Shown piece by piece: positions 43,357 to 51,763 of a stretch of DNA of 64,000 bases. The notes under the pieces were generated by a model. That model saw only the letters and a list, made by a program, of their open reading frames with translations. It made no database searches and had not been told where the DNA came from. The translations under genes were made by a program, and so were the position numbers. The stretch's first letter is position 1. The number at the start of each line of letters is the position of its first letter. Source of the stretch: Chondrinema litorale (lineage in GTDB: Bacteria > Bacteroidota > Bacteroidia > Cytophagales > Flammeovirgaceae); NCBI RefSeq assembly GCF_026250525.1, contig NZ_CP111061.1:57000-120999 (forward strand). The letters run 5' to 3'.

Positions 43357-43923
43357 ATGACATCAAAAAATTCATTTCACATCACACTGGCAGAATCCAC
43401 AAAAGATTTAGAACAGATATTAGCGCTTCAGCAAAAGAACCATTTCCAAAATATTTCTTCAGAAGTAAAAGACCAAGAGGGCTTTGTAACGGTAGTGCAT
43501 AATCTGGAATTACTTACCAGTATGAATTCCACTGCTAAACAAGTAATTGCCAAAGACGGAGACGAAGTGGTCGGTTATGCATTGGTAATGACAGAAGCTT
43601 TTCAAGATTTAATTCCTGTTTTAAAGCCCATGTTTGAGATGTTTAAAGACATTGATTTTAAGGGCAAAAAAGTAACCGAATACACCTACTATGTAATGGG
43701 GCAAATTTGCGTGGCAGAAGGCTATAGAGGTTCAGGAGTTTTTAGTAAGATGTATGCCAAACACAAAGAAGTGTATGCTAGCCAATTCGATCTATGTATT
43801 ACAGAAGTTTCTACCAGTAATAAACGCTCAATGCGAGCACATGAGAAAGTAGGTTTTGTAACCGTGCATACCAATGCAGATGAGTTCGACGAATGGAATA
43901 TTTTAGTTTGGGATTGGGAATGA
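43357..43923 (+). CDS. GNAT-family N-acetyltransferase
   Basis: A 188-residue acetyl-CoA-dependent acetyltransferase fold. Family features are the N-terminal ITLAESTKDLEQILALQQKN, the central strand with EVVGYALVMTEAFQDLI, and the pyrophosphate-binding loop region GQICVAEGYRGSGVFSKMY, ending with NKRSMRAHEKVGFVTVHTN. Substrate not predictable. It is the first of a rightward cluster of seven genes (43357-48063); the next start is 55 bases away. Confidence 0.88.
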   Translation: MTSKNSFHITLAESTKDLEQILALQQKNHFQNISSEVKDQEGFVTVVHNLELLTSMNSTAKQVIAKDGDEVVGYALVMTEAFQDLIPVLKPMFEMFKDIDFKGKKVTEYTYYVMGQICVAEGYRGSGVFSKMYAKHKEVYASQFDLCITEVSTSNKRSMRAHEKVGFVTVHTNADEFDEWNILVWDWE

Positions 43924-43978
43924 ATTTCCCATTTGAAACCATAAAAGTAAAATTGTTTCAAGATAAATAACCGAAAAG

Positions 43979-44821
43979 ATGATGAAAATACTAGTAACAG
44001 GTTCTTCGGGAAGGTTAGGCAAAGAAATAGTAAAACTGTTAAGGCAAAATAACTATGAGGTTTTAGGTACAGATTTGGTTAAAAGTGAAACCACAGATGA
44101 AATACTGGATATCCGAAATTTGGATAGTGTATTGCAAATCACCAAATCGATAGATGCCATTATCCACACGGCGGCAATTCATGGGAAGCATTACGAACTC
44201 AATTATCCCAGAGAAGAATTTATTGCAGCCAACATCAACGGTACTTTTAACCTCTTAAAAGCTTGTGTGCAAAATGGTATTTCTAAACTGGTTTACACAA
44301 GTACCACTTCCATTTATGGAGAGGCAATGGTGGATAATAGCAAAGCTGTTTGGGTAACAGAAAAGTTAACACCGATTCCCCGAGACATCTACGACATTAC
44401 CAAACTTACAGCCGAGTTACTGTGTAAAGATTATTTTGAGAAAGAGCAGATTGAAACCACCGTGTTACGCGTATCTCGCTTTTTACCAGAAATAGATAAT
44501 TTAAAAGCTATTCATAGACTTTATCGCGGTTTAGATGAAGAAGATGGTGCAATGGCACACATGCTGGCTTTGCAAAAACATTTCGATTCTTTTGAAATCT
44601 TCAACATCTCTAACCACAGTGCATTTAAAGAAACTGATGTGGACATGTTGTACCAAAACCCGAAAGAGGTAATTTTGAAATACTATCCTCAAGCAGAGAC
44701 TTTCTTTGAGCGAGAAAACTGGCAATTCCCTCAAAAAATAGACAGGGTATACGTGATTGAAAAAGCGATAAAGTTGTTGGGCTACAAACCGGCTCATAAC
44801 TTCGAAACATTCTTAAAATAG
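43979..44821 (+). CDS. NAD-dependent epimerase/dehydratase (extended SDR)
   Basis: A 280-residue extended short-chain dehydrogenase. The NAD-binding motif is LVTGSSGRLGKEIVKLL, the catalytic serine/threonine lies in VYTSTTSIYGEA, and the YxxxK pair is in RDIYDITKLTAELL. Sugar-nucleotide epimerase or reductase activity on another small molecule is possible. Two ATG codons occur in tandem at 43979 and 43982. It lies between the GNAT and HAD genes, 39 bases from the latter. Confidence 0.9.
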   Translation: MMKILVTGSSGRLGKEIVKLLRQNNYEVLGTDLVKSETTDEILDIRNLDSVLQITKSIDAIIHTAAIHGKHYELNYPREEFIAANINGTFNLLKACVQNGISKLVYTSTTSIYGEAMVDNSKAVWVTEKLTPIPRDIYDITKLTAELLCKDYFEKEQIETTVLRVSRFLPEIDNLKAIHRLYRGLDEEDGAMAHMLALQKHFDSFEIFNISNHSAFKETDVDMLYQNPKEVILKYYPQAETFFERENWQFPQKIDRVYVIEKAIKLLGYKPAHNFETFLK

Positions 44822-44860
44822 CATTAAAAGTAGTTGACACATCAATAAACCTAGTGACAA

Positions 44861-45520
44861 ATGACAGAGACTATAAAATTAGCCGATATAAAGGCAGTAT
44901 TGTTTGATTTTGATGACACACTCGTTCAAACCACAAAAACGAAATATGAGGCTATAAAAGCTATTGGTAGCAGGTATTACAATCATCAATTTACAAATGA
45001 AATGATAGATGAACATTGGGGTATTGCTTTCAACAAGTTTTACCACAATCTTTTTGCTGATCTCGACACAGATATGAGTCGAGTAATGGAAAGAAGAACG
45101 ATCGTAACCAAAGAGTTTCCTAATCAATTATTTTCAGATACCAATTCCACCTTATCCAGTTTAAAAAAGCAATGTAAACTGGGCATAGTTTCCGCCGCTT
45201 CTAAAGAAACTATTCATGCAGAAATTCATCAAACTGGTTTAGATATTTCGACTTTACAGTTTATTCAATCAGCAGATGATACAGATTTTCATAAACCAGA
45301 CCCAAGGGTTTTTGAGCCTGCTTTAGCGCGACTAGAAAAAGAGCAAATTGATAAATCTGAGATTTTGTATGTAGGCGATTCGCTCAAAGATTTTTATGCA
45401 GCCAGAGATGCCGGATTACATTTTGTGGGCATTGCAAATGTGACAACCTCAGATGCTGTGTTCACTAAAGAGCGAGCAGCTTATGTAAATTCCCTCAACG
45501 AACTGCTAGCACTTGTGTAG
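44861..45520 (+). CDS. HAD-superfamily hydrolase
   Basis: A 219-residue phosphatase-like protein with the four HAD motifs: nucleophile in VLFDFDDTLVQT, motif II around LGIVSAASKETIHAE, the lysine of motif III in FHKPDPRVFEP, and the acidic motif IV in ILYVGDSLKDFYAARDAG. The cap is of the small alpha-helical type seen in phosphoglycolate phosphatases and beta-phosphoglucomutases. Substrate unknown. A hairpin lies just downstream at 45547-45581. Confidence 0.9.
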   Translation: MTETIKLADIKAVLFDFDDTLVQTTKTKYEAIKAIGSRYYNHQFTNEMIDEHWGIAFNKFYHNLFADLDTDMSRVMERRTIVTKEFPNQLFSDTNSTLSSLKKQCKLGIVSAASKETIHAEIHQTGLDISTLQFIQSADDTDFHKPDPRVFEPALARLEKEQIDKSEILYVGDSLKDFYAARDAGLHFVGIANVTTSDAVFTKERAAYVNSLNELLALV

Positions 45521-45546
45521 CCAAAATGTTGATTTTCTGCAAAATT

Positions 45547-45581
45547 AACCTTATTTGGAGGTAAATTATCCAAATATGGTT
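45547..45581 (+). terminator. Likely terminator after the HAD gene
   Basis: Arms 45547-45559 and 45569-45581 are complementary over 13 positions with one mismatch around a 9-base loop, 27 bases after the stop codon. The following T-tract is short. Confidence 0.55.
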
Positions 45582-45657
45582 ATATTGGAACAGTTTAGAA
45601 AATTACGACATACGAGCGCGCTTACGAGCAAACGAATATCAATTTTAAAAGGGCTAC

Positions 45658-46176
45658 ATGAAAATATCTCGTAATGTAAAGTATGGAATTCTACTTGGAA
45701 TCAGTTTGGTTGCTTGGGGTTTAATCAATCATCTGGTAAGGGTAAATTCGATAATGGCATTGCTATCTTCCATATTATTTTTTGGCATATATGGAGTAGT
45801 AATTATCAGTTATTTAAAATCTGAAAAAATTGAAAAGCTCACAGATTCATTTGTTAGCCTGTTAGTGGTTGGTTTAATTGGTATCGGTATTCTTTCGGCT
45901 GGTTACTTTGTAAATGCAACCATCATTTCGCCTACTTATCAGGCAGAAGAATTACAAAGCACGCAAAAGAAATGGGGTGAGTTGGGTTACACTGAGGCAC
46001 AAGTACAAGAGCAAGTAGAATTGACTGATGTTTTTCAAAACCCGATGAGTTGGATGGTGGAATTGTTTAAGTTTAATTTCATGGTCTTTTTAACCATGCT
46101 TACATTGCTTTCTGGCTTATGGTTTATCCTCAACGAGTTTGGAGTAGCTCCTAAAATCAGTAGGCAAAGGGAGTGA
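45658..46176 (+). CDS. DUF4199-like membrane protein
   Basis: A 172-residue protein with four hydrophobic helices (YGILLGISLVAWGLINHLV, IMALLSSILFFGIYGVVIIS, FVSLLVVGLIGIGILSAGYF and FNFMVFLTMLTLLSGLWFIL) and a soluble loop between helices three and four. This layout and length fit the DUF4199 family common in Bacteroidota, whose function is unknown. It overlaps the next ORF only if a GTG start is used there; with the ATG chosen below the genes are 20 bases apart. Confidence 0.65.
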   Translation: MKISRNVKYGILLGISLVAWGLINHLVRVNSIMALLSSILFFGIYGVVIISYLKSEKIEKLTDSFVSLLVVGLIGIGILSAGYFVNATIISPTYQAEELQSTQKKWGELGYTEAQVQEQVELTDVFQNPMSWMVELFKFNFMVFLTMLTLLSGLWFILNEFGVAPKISRQRE

Positions 46177-46196
46177 ATTTTTTGTATCTATCAAAG

Positions 46197-46784
46197 ATGA
46201 AAACCTCAACCTCAAAAGTATTATTGATCACCGTTCAATTGCTTTTAATAGCTGGTTTTACATTTGGGCAAGATCAGTTAATGGAAGGTTGCGATTGTTT
46301 GTCTATAAACACCAAGTTTGAGCACTTTCGCTTTCCAATTCGTTTGGCAAAAGTTTACAACGATAGTTTAGACTTCTTTCCTGAAAGAGCAAAACCTTAT
46401 CTGGTGGTTTCATCCAAACAAAATGTGAGTTATGATTATCTAATAAAAGGCATTAGGTTCTACCTGTATAATCCGACTGATTCTATTTTGATTATTGAAA
46501 TAAATAAATCACATATAATGTGCGAAGCTCAGAACCAAGAAGGGAATTGGATAGAAATCGAAAAGAAAATCTCTTATGAAGTGCCTTTTTGCGGATGGGG
46601 ATATGATGAGTCTGATTATTTAGTAAAATTGTCTAAAGGACAGTATTTAAAGCTAGTCGCTCCATGTTATAAAGGTTCTTTTAAAACATTTATTAGGTAT
46701 AAATTTGTTACAGAAACAGGCGATACTATTTATACAAAAACGATTGAGGGTAGCATCAACGAAGAACTATTAGTAGGGAATTAA
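46197..46784 (+). CDS. Secreted hypothetical protein, 195 aa
   Basis: The ATG at 46197 gives a signal peptide (MKTSTSKVLLITVQLLLIAG, cleaved after FTFGQ), preferable to a GTG at 46173. The mature protein (about 170 residues) is rich in aromatic beta-type strands and has four or five cysteines (EGCDCLSIN near the start, CEAQNQE, PFCGWGYDE, APCYKG) that could form disulfides in the periplasm. No family recognised. It follows the DUF4199-like gene closely and precedes the VOC gene. Confidence 0.6.
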   Translation: MKTSTSKVLLITVQLLLIAGFTFGQDQLMEGCDCLSINTKFEHFRFPIRLAKVYNDSLDFFPERAKPYLVVSSKQNVSYDYLIKGIRFYLYNPTDSILIIEINKSHIMCEAQNQEGNWIEIEKKISYEVPFCGWGYDESDYLVKLSKGQYLKLVAPCYKGSFKTFIRYKFVTETGDTIYTKTIEGSINEELLVGN

Positions 46785-46820
46785 CTGAAATTATTTTTTA
46801 ATCCTAAAATCAACCAAGCC

Positions 46821-47186
46821 ATGCAAGGTTTAAGAACAACTATTTACAAAGTTGGCGACATTGAAGAAGCAAAAAAATGGTACAGCGAAGTATTTGAAAC
46901 CACTCCCTATTTTGATGAGCCTTTTTATGTGGGCTTTAACATAAAAGGTTACGAGTTGGGTTTGCAGCCCGAAGAACAGCCCGTAGTTGGTAAAGCCGAA
47001 AGTGTAGTAACTTATTGGGGAGTAGAAGAGATTGAGAAAGAATACGAAAGACTCGTTGCTCTGGGTGCAAGCAAACACGAAGACCCCGTAAACGTAGGTG
47101 GTGAGATTATGACAGCCACCGTAAAAGACCCTTGGGGAAACCTAATTGGCATTATCTACAATCCCGAATTTAAACTGGAAGAGTAA
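46821..47186 (+). CDS. VOC/glyoxalase-like protein
   Basis: A 121-residue vicinal-oxygen-chelate fold protein, a single set of two beta-alpha-beta-beta-beta units. Visible features are KVGDIEEAKKWYSEVFETTP, YVGFNIKGYELGLQPEE and the closing TATVKDPWGNLIGIIYNPEF, the hallmark of the family. Potential metal ligands include the glutamate-containing final strands. Substrate unknown; glyoxalase, dioxygenase or resistance roles are all possible. Confidence 0.9.
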   Translation: MQGLRTTIYKVGDIEEAKKWYSEVFETTPYFDEPFYVGFNIKGYELGLQPEEQPVVGKAESVVTYWGVEEIEKEYERLVALGASKHEDPVNVGGEIMTATVKDPWGNLIGIIYNPEFKLEE

Positions 47187-47292
47187 TCTCTTTACTTTGA
47201 AAAACCTAAACGAGAGTTAAACGCTCAATTATTTGCTCAATCTGACTCAGTTTTTAATATTTGTTGATCGAATTTTAACAAAAAAAAGAACC

Positions 47293-48063
47293 ATGAGTCA
47301 GATTGAAACTAACTGGAATCCCGAACTTTATAATAACAAATACGCCTTTGTTTACGGATATGGAGAAAGCCTTATAGAATTGCTAAATCCACAAAAAGAT
47401 GAGCGAATTCTTGATGTAGGCTGCGGTTCCGGACAACTGACTCAAAAAATTGCTGAGCTTGCCAAAGAAGCTGTCGGTCTCGATTATTCAGCCGATATGA
47501 TTGCCGATGCTAAAGCAAAATTCCCAGAGGTAACTTTTAAAGTAGCCAGTGCTGCCGATTTCGAATTCGACGAAATGTTTGATGCTTTGTTTTCTAATGC
47601 CGCTTTGCACTGGGTAACCAGCTACAAAGAAGCTGCTCAATGTATGTACAAAAGCCTTAAAACAGGTGGTAGATTAGTTTTAGAAATGGGTGGCAAAGGC
47701 AATGTAGGCATTGTAGTAAGCGAACTAAAAAATCAATTAGTAATCAAAGGTTATCCAACTCAGGCAGCAATGGAGCTTTGGTATTTTCCATCAGTAGGGG
47801 AGTATGCTTCTGTTTTAGAAGAGGCTGGCTTTAGAGTCACTTTTGCCCAGCACTACGACAGACCCACCGAACTGGCAGATGCTGCTACTGGTATTAAAGA
47901 CTGGCTTTCTATGTTTGGTAAAACCTTTTTCGAAGGAGTTGCCCCAGAAGATATAGAAAGCATAAAAGAAGCCGTACAGCAAAATGTAAAATCAAGCTGC
48001 TTTGTAGATGGCAAATGGTATGCAGACTACAAAAGACTAAGAATTATCGCTGTTAAGGAGTGA
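47293..48063 (+). CDS. SAM-dependent methyltransferase (class I)
   Basis: A 256-residue class I methyltransferase; the ATG at 47293 (MSQIETNWNPELYNNKYAFV) is preferred over an upstream start that adds 20 unlikely residues. SAM-binding motif I is ILDVGCGSGQLTQKIAEL, motif II-like VGLDYSADMIADAKAKFP, and FDALFSNAALHWVTSYKEAA completes the methyltransferase-11/trans-aconitate-methyltransferase pattern. Substrate not inferable. Followed by a perfect hairpin shared with lysE. Confidence 0.9.
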   Translation: MSQIETNWNPELYNNKYAFVYGYGESLIELLNPQKDERILDVGCGSGQLTQKIAELAKEAVGLDYSADMIADAKAKFPEVTFKVASAADFEFDEMFDALFSNAALHWVTSYKEAAQCMYKSLKTGGRLVLEMGGKGNVGIVVSELKNQLVIKGYPTQAAMELWYFPSVGEYASVLEEAGFRVTFAQHYDRPTELADAATGIKDWLSMFGKTFFEGVAPEDIESIKEAVQQNVKSSCFVDGKWYADYKRLRIIAVKE

Positions 48064-48079
48064 TGTGATTTCACTCCTT
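48055..48079. terminator. Hairpin terminator shared by methyltransferase and LysE genes
   Basis: AAGGAGTGA (48055-48063) and TCACTCCTT (48071-48079) are perfectly complementary around 7 bases; the left arm overlaps the stop codon of the methyltransferase gene. A T-rich tract follows on the + strand. Confidence 0.75.
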
Positions 48080-48103
48080 ATCCTATTTTTATTGCTCTCG
48101 ACT

Positions 48104-48733
48104 CTACTTCTTAGAAAAAGCTAATGTTAATCCTAAAGCAGCGAGCACACTTACTTTGCTCCATTTGGTAATGTTCCAAAACTTATCGCTGTTGAGTACA
48201 CCAGTTAATTTACTAGCTAACACAGAAATAAATGCAAAGATGAGTATGGCTTGAATCATAAAGATGAATCCAAGAACCAACATTTGATAAGAGGCAGCAA
48301 AACCTGTGTTGCTAATAAATTGAGGCAAAAAGGCGATAAAAAACAGGGAAACTTTTGGGTTCAATACATTCATAAAGAAACCCTTTCTCACTAGTTGTAA
48401 AAAGCTTTTTTCAGGCTCTTTTTTAATGGCATCAATCCCGATAACAGGCTTTTTATCTTTTACAGCCATTACTGCCAAATAGAAAAGATAGGCAGCACCT
48501 AAATATTTAATCACAGAAAAGGCAATCGCAGATTTTTGAATAATGATTGAAAGACCAGTAGCAGCGGCAATAGTATGAATCAATATTCCAGAACTCAAAC
48601 CTATTGAAATGGCGATTCCATTTCTTTGCCCTTTGGTAATGCTTTCAGTAAGCACAAAAATATTATCGGGCCCCGGCATAACGGTGAGCAATATCGAAGC
48701 TCCTATAAATGATAAAATTAACTCTATCTCCAT
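48104..48733 (-). CDS. LysE-family amino acid exporter
   Basis: A 209-residue inner-membrane protein with six hydrophobic helices. The family start IGASILLTVMPGPDNIFVLT is clear, with the GxxxGhxxG-type helix SIGLSSGILIHTIAAATGLS next, and KGFFMNVLNPKVSLFFIAFL, the conserved N-P-K-x-x-x-F segment of RhtB/LysE proteins. Exports amino acids or homoserine lactone-like metabolites; which one cannot be told. It is convergent with the methyltransferase gene. Confidence 0.92.
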   Translation of the reverse strand: MEIELILSFIGASILLTVMPGPDNIFVLTESITKGQRNGIAISIGLSSGILIHTIAAATGLSIIIQKSAIAFSVIKYLGAAYLFYLAVMAVKDKKPVIGIDAIKKEPEKSFLQLVRKGFFMNVLNPKVSLFFIAFLPQFISNTGFAASYQMLVLGFIFMIQAILIFAFISVLASKLTGVLNSDKFWNITKWSKVSVLAALGLTLAFSKK

Positions 48734-48824
48734 AATTTTTTATTTATGGTAAATATATAAATATTTAGATTGGAGCAGTTGCGATTTGCTGTAAATTAGA
48801 ATGAAGAGTAAGAATAGAGGAGGT

Positions 48825-49241
48825 TTACGCTTCAGCTAGATGCTTTATTTTTAAAAGAACTTCAGCCCAAAATTCGTCAGAGCGGTTTTTCTGCTTCTCT
48901 GTAGGTATGTTATCTTCAGAAATGCTTAATTGACTCATTCCATTCATTTCTTCTAAATCAAACGTCCAAGTTCTATAGTTTTCGGGTTCGTCAGGTAAGC
49001 CATCAAAATTACTCCAATGAGAATATTGAAGTTGCGTATTTGGTACTACACAGAGAAGAATACCTTTTTCCTGATATTTATTTCCATTATATTCTCCTGT
49101 AAAGGTAATCGGGCTACCAACCTTCCAATCTGTTTCTATTTCTGCTCCAAAGAAATACGATTTTGCTATTTCAGGTGTAACTAGTATCTCCCAAATCCTA
49201 GTTGCCGATGCTTTTATTTTAATTGAAGATTTCGAAATCAA
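48825..49241 (-). CDS. SRPBCC domain protein
   Basis: A 138-residue START-like/AHSA1-type protein: ISKSSIKIKASATRIWEILV followed by PEIAKSYFFGAEIETDWKVG and a C-terminal helix DEFWAEVLLKIKHLAEA. There is no ATG in frame at the 5' end; translation probably starts at the TTG at 49241, since an in-frame stop lies only 24 bases upstream. Cytoplasmic. It lies 35 bases downstream of the small membrane protein gene and may be co-expressed. Confidence 0.8.
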   Translation of the reverse strand: MISKSSIKIKASATRIWEILVTPEIAKSYFFGAEIETDWKVGSPITFTGEYNGNKYQEKGILLCVVPNTQLQYSHWSNFDGLPDEPENYRTWTFDLEEMNGMSQLSISEDNIPTEKQKNRSDEFWAEVLLKIKHLAEA

Positions 49242-49276
49242 GTTTCTTGTTTTTATTCTAATTTATAAAGATTTAA

Positions 49277-49777
49277 TTAGATAATCTTTGCTTCAAATAA
49301 TTCAGCTAAATACTTCTTACTTTTTATACTTTCATATTTAAATCCTCCTAATACCATTGCATAACCAAAAATAAGCATTCCAAAAGGGATTAAGGACATT
49401 GGTTCAAAATTTTCATTGTTTAAATAATAAGAAATAACAGCTAAACTAGCTATTCCCACTCCCCCAAACCATATGAACATAAAGACTATGACAAACGAAT
49501 GCAATCTCATTTTCACATTGACCTTTGTTCCATTCATTTCTTCTTCTAAGGTTCCAGTTATTATTGGGATAAAGGAGTTTCTATATCCAATAATGCGATT
49601 TATTTTAAATGACATATTATGGATACTGCCTTCATAAGGTTTGTGCTCACTGTTACCAAAAAATCCATTCATTCTAAAAGTCTTTTTTGGCTCAACAACT
49701 TCGTTGAGTCTATCAACTATCTCGTTGGTATTAAGCTTAGTTTGATAAGTTATGTCTTCAAGTGGCAGATATTTCAT
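49277..49777 (-). CDS. Hypothetical membrane protein with two TM helices
   Basis: With the ATG at 49777 the product is 166 residues (MKYLPLEDITYQTKLNTNEI); an upstream TTG would add five. Residues 1-100 are soluble and beta-rich (SEHKPYEGSIHNMSFKINRI), then two adjacent hydrophobic helices (FVIVFMFIWFGGVGIASLAV and SLIPFGMLIFGYAMVLGGFK) and a short charged end. I do not recognise a family; the layout matches small cytoplasm-facing membrane proteins common in the phylum. Confidence 0.6.
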   Translation of the reverse strand: MKYLPLEDITYQTKLNTNEIVDRLNEVVEPKKTFRMNGFFGNSEHKPYEGSIHNMSFKINRIIGYRNSFIPIITGTLEEEMNGTKVNVKMRLHSFVIVFMFIWFGGVGIASLAVISYYLNNENFEPMSLIPFGMLIFGYAMVLGGFKYESIKSKKYLAELFEAKII

Positions 49778-49892
49778 TATTAATGTATCCAATGTTTAGG
49801 GTAAAATACAATTCAAATAACAAAATACATTGATTTTTGCTCTTTCAGACTAATTATTCACTCATTTCTAATTGTGTTGAGAAAATAAAAAC

Positions 49893-49928
49893 CATCCCCA
49901 CAATCGCAATAAAGCCATTGCAGGGATG
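49893..49928 (-). terminator. Terminator of ilvD
   Basis: CATCCC (49893-49898) and GGGATG (49923-49928) close an imperfect longer stem; on the - strand it is followed by TTTTTATTTT. It begins 14 bases after the ilvD stop. Confidence 0.65.
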
Positions 49929-49941
49929 AGTTCACTAACTT

Positions 49942-51633
49942 CTAGAATAAATCGGTTTTTAAGATAGCGCCGTTGCTAGCATTAGTTACCAATGCTCTAT
50001 ATTGACGTAACCAACTTGAGTTTAATTCTTTTTTTATCGGAACAAACTCCGCTTTTCTTTTGGCAATTTCTTCGTCACTCAAATTCACCGATAAAATATA
50101 TTTATCTACATCGATGTGGATTTCGTCTCCATCTTTCACTAATCCGATCATACCACCTTCGGCAGCTTCTGGACTCACATGGCCAATACTTGCACCTCTA
50201 GTAGCACCACTAAAGCGACCATCGGTAATTAAAGCTACCTTATCGCCTAAGCCCATTCCCATAATTAAAGAGGTTGGAGCCAACATCTCTTGCATACCCG
50301 GACCACCTTTAGGACCTTCGTATCGGATTACAACTACATTACCAGCTTTAACTTTGCCATTAATAATGCCTTGTATGGCTTCTGACTGACCATCGAAACA
50401 AACAGCAGTGCCAGTAAATACTCTATCGCCAGTAATACCAGCAGTTTTAATTACTGCGCCTTCTTCTGCCAAATTACCATACAAAATAGCAAGCCCACCC
50501 ACTTCTGAATAAGGATTATCTACTGTGTGGATAATATTGGTGTCTTGAATGGTTGCATCTTTAATTTTTTCCAGAATTGTTTCTCCTGTAATGGTGAGGT
50601 TATTTGCCAGAATATTTTCACCTCTTTTGGTCATCTCTTTCATTACTGCATTTACACCACCCGCCTTGTTAATGTCTTCCATATGCACGGTTGACAAACT
50701 AGGCGATATTTTAGCAATATGCGAAACACCTTTTGAGATATTGTTGATGTCTTCGAGATTGAAGTTTACACCTGCTTCTTTGGCGATTGCCAGCATGTGT
50801 AAAACGGTGTTTGTACTACCGCCCATTGCCATATCTACTGCAAAAGCATTTCTTACAGCATTTTCGTTTAAGATATTTCTTAGCTTGAATTTTTCTGTTT
50901 GTGCTTTGCTTTTAGCGATTTCACAAATTCTTCTAGCAGCTTGTCTGTAAAGTTCTTCTCGCTCTTTGGTGAGTGCCAAAATTGTCCCGTTACCCGGAAG
51001 CGCGATTCCCATTGCTTCCATAAGGGTGTTCATAGAGTTGGCAGTAAACATACCAGAACAGCTACCTCCACTTGGGCAAGCATTACATTCTATATCCAAC
51101 AACTCCTCGTCTGACATGTTACCTGCTTCGTATTTACCAACTGCCTCAAAAGCTGTCGCGAGATCGATAGGCACACCGTCTTTGGTATGTCCTTTTTTCA
51201 TTGGGCCACCGCTCACAAAAATAGTAGGAACATCTACTCTTAAAGCACCCATAATCATACCCGGAACAATCTTATCGCAGTTTGGAATGGCTATCATCGC
51301 ATCAAGTTTATGCGCATTCATTACTGTTTCGATAGAGTTGGCGATAATTTCTCTTGAAGGGAGGGAAAAAAGCATTCCATCGTGTCCCATGGCAATGCCA
51401 TCATCTACACCGATTGTATTGAACTCAAAAGGGACACAGCCATTTGCTTTAATTTCTTCTTTTATAACCTTAGATACTCTGTTTAAAAAAAAGTGTCCTG
51501 GAATAATCTCAATAAAAGAGTTGGCAACACCGATAAATGGTTTTTCAAAATCTTCGTCTATTAAACCTGTTGCTCTAAATAATGATCTATGTGGGGTTCT
51601 CTGATGCCCTTTTTTTACTTCATCACTTCTCAT
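49942..51633 (-). CDS. ilvD: Dihydroxy-acid dehydratase
   Basis: Iron-sulfur enzyme of valine, leucine and isoleucine synthesis that dehydrates 2,3-dihydroxy-isovalerate and its homologue. The 563-residue chain has cluster cysteines C119 (IPNCDKIVPGM) and C183/C186/C192 (CNACPSGGSCSGMFTANSM), the metal-bound lysine K121, and GDKVALITDGRFSGATRGAS near the C-terminus. The N-terminal segment NSFIEIIPGHFFL has no cysteine, as in E. coli IlvD. No other branched-chain genes are in the window. A 16-bp palindrome lies 36 bases upstream. Confidence 0.96.
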   Translation of the reverse strand: MRSDEVKKGHQRTPHRSLFRATGLIDEDFEKPFIGVANSFIEIIPGHFFLNRVSKVIKEEIKANGCVPFEFNTIGVDDGIAMGHDGMLFSLPSREIIANSIETVMNAHKLDAMIAIPNCDKIVPGMIMGALRVDVPTIFVSGGPMKKGHTKDGVPIDLATAFEAVGKYEAGNMSDEELLDIECNACPSGGSCSGMFTANSMNTLMEAMGIALPGNGTILALTKEREELYRQAARRICEIAKSKAQTEKFKLRNILNENAVRNAFAVDMAMGGSTNTVLHMLAIAKEAGVNFNLEDINNISKGVSHIAKISPSLSTVHMEDINKAGGVNAVMKEMTKRGENILANNLTITGETILEKIKDATIQDTNIIHTVDNPYSEVGGLAILYGNLAEEGAVIKTAGITGDRVFTGTAVCFDGQSEAIQGIINGKVKAGNVVVIRYEGPKGGPGMQEMLAPTSLIMGMGLGDKVALITDGRFSGATRGASIGHVSPEAAEGGMIGLVKDGDEIHIDVDKYILSVNLSDEEIAKRKAEFVPIKKELNSSWLRQYRALVTNASNGAILKTDLF

Positions 51634-51668
51634 AATATATATGTTCTAATTTTATAACTCCTCTTAAT

Positions 51669-51684
51669 AATTGCATATGCAATT
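51669..51684. promoter_or_regulatory. 16-bp palindrome upstream of ilvD, candidate operator
   Basis: AATTGCATATGCAATT is perfectly self-complementary and lies 36 bases before the ilvD start codon, embedded in AT-rich DNA. Site size and position fit a regulator-binding element; which regulator is unknown. Confidence 0.45.
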
Positions 51685-51763
51685 AATATATAACAACAGA
51701 ATATACCTGATGTGTTCGTGCACACTGCTATATTTGACTCAAAGCTAGCAAAATTTCAAAATT

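Noticed and set aside
49241..49280. Frameshift or missing start for the SRPBCC gene
   Set aside because: The lack of an ATG is explained by a TTG start; the frame is complete and nothing suggests damage.
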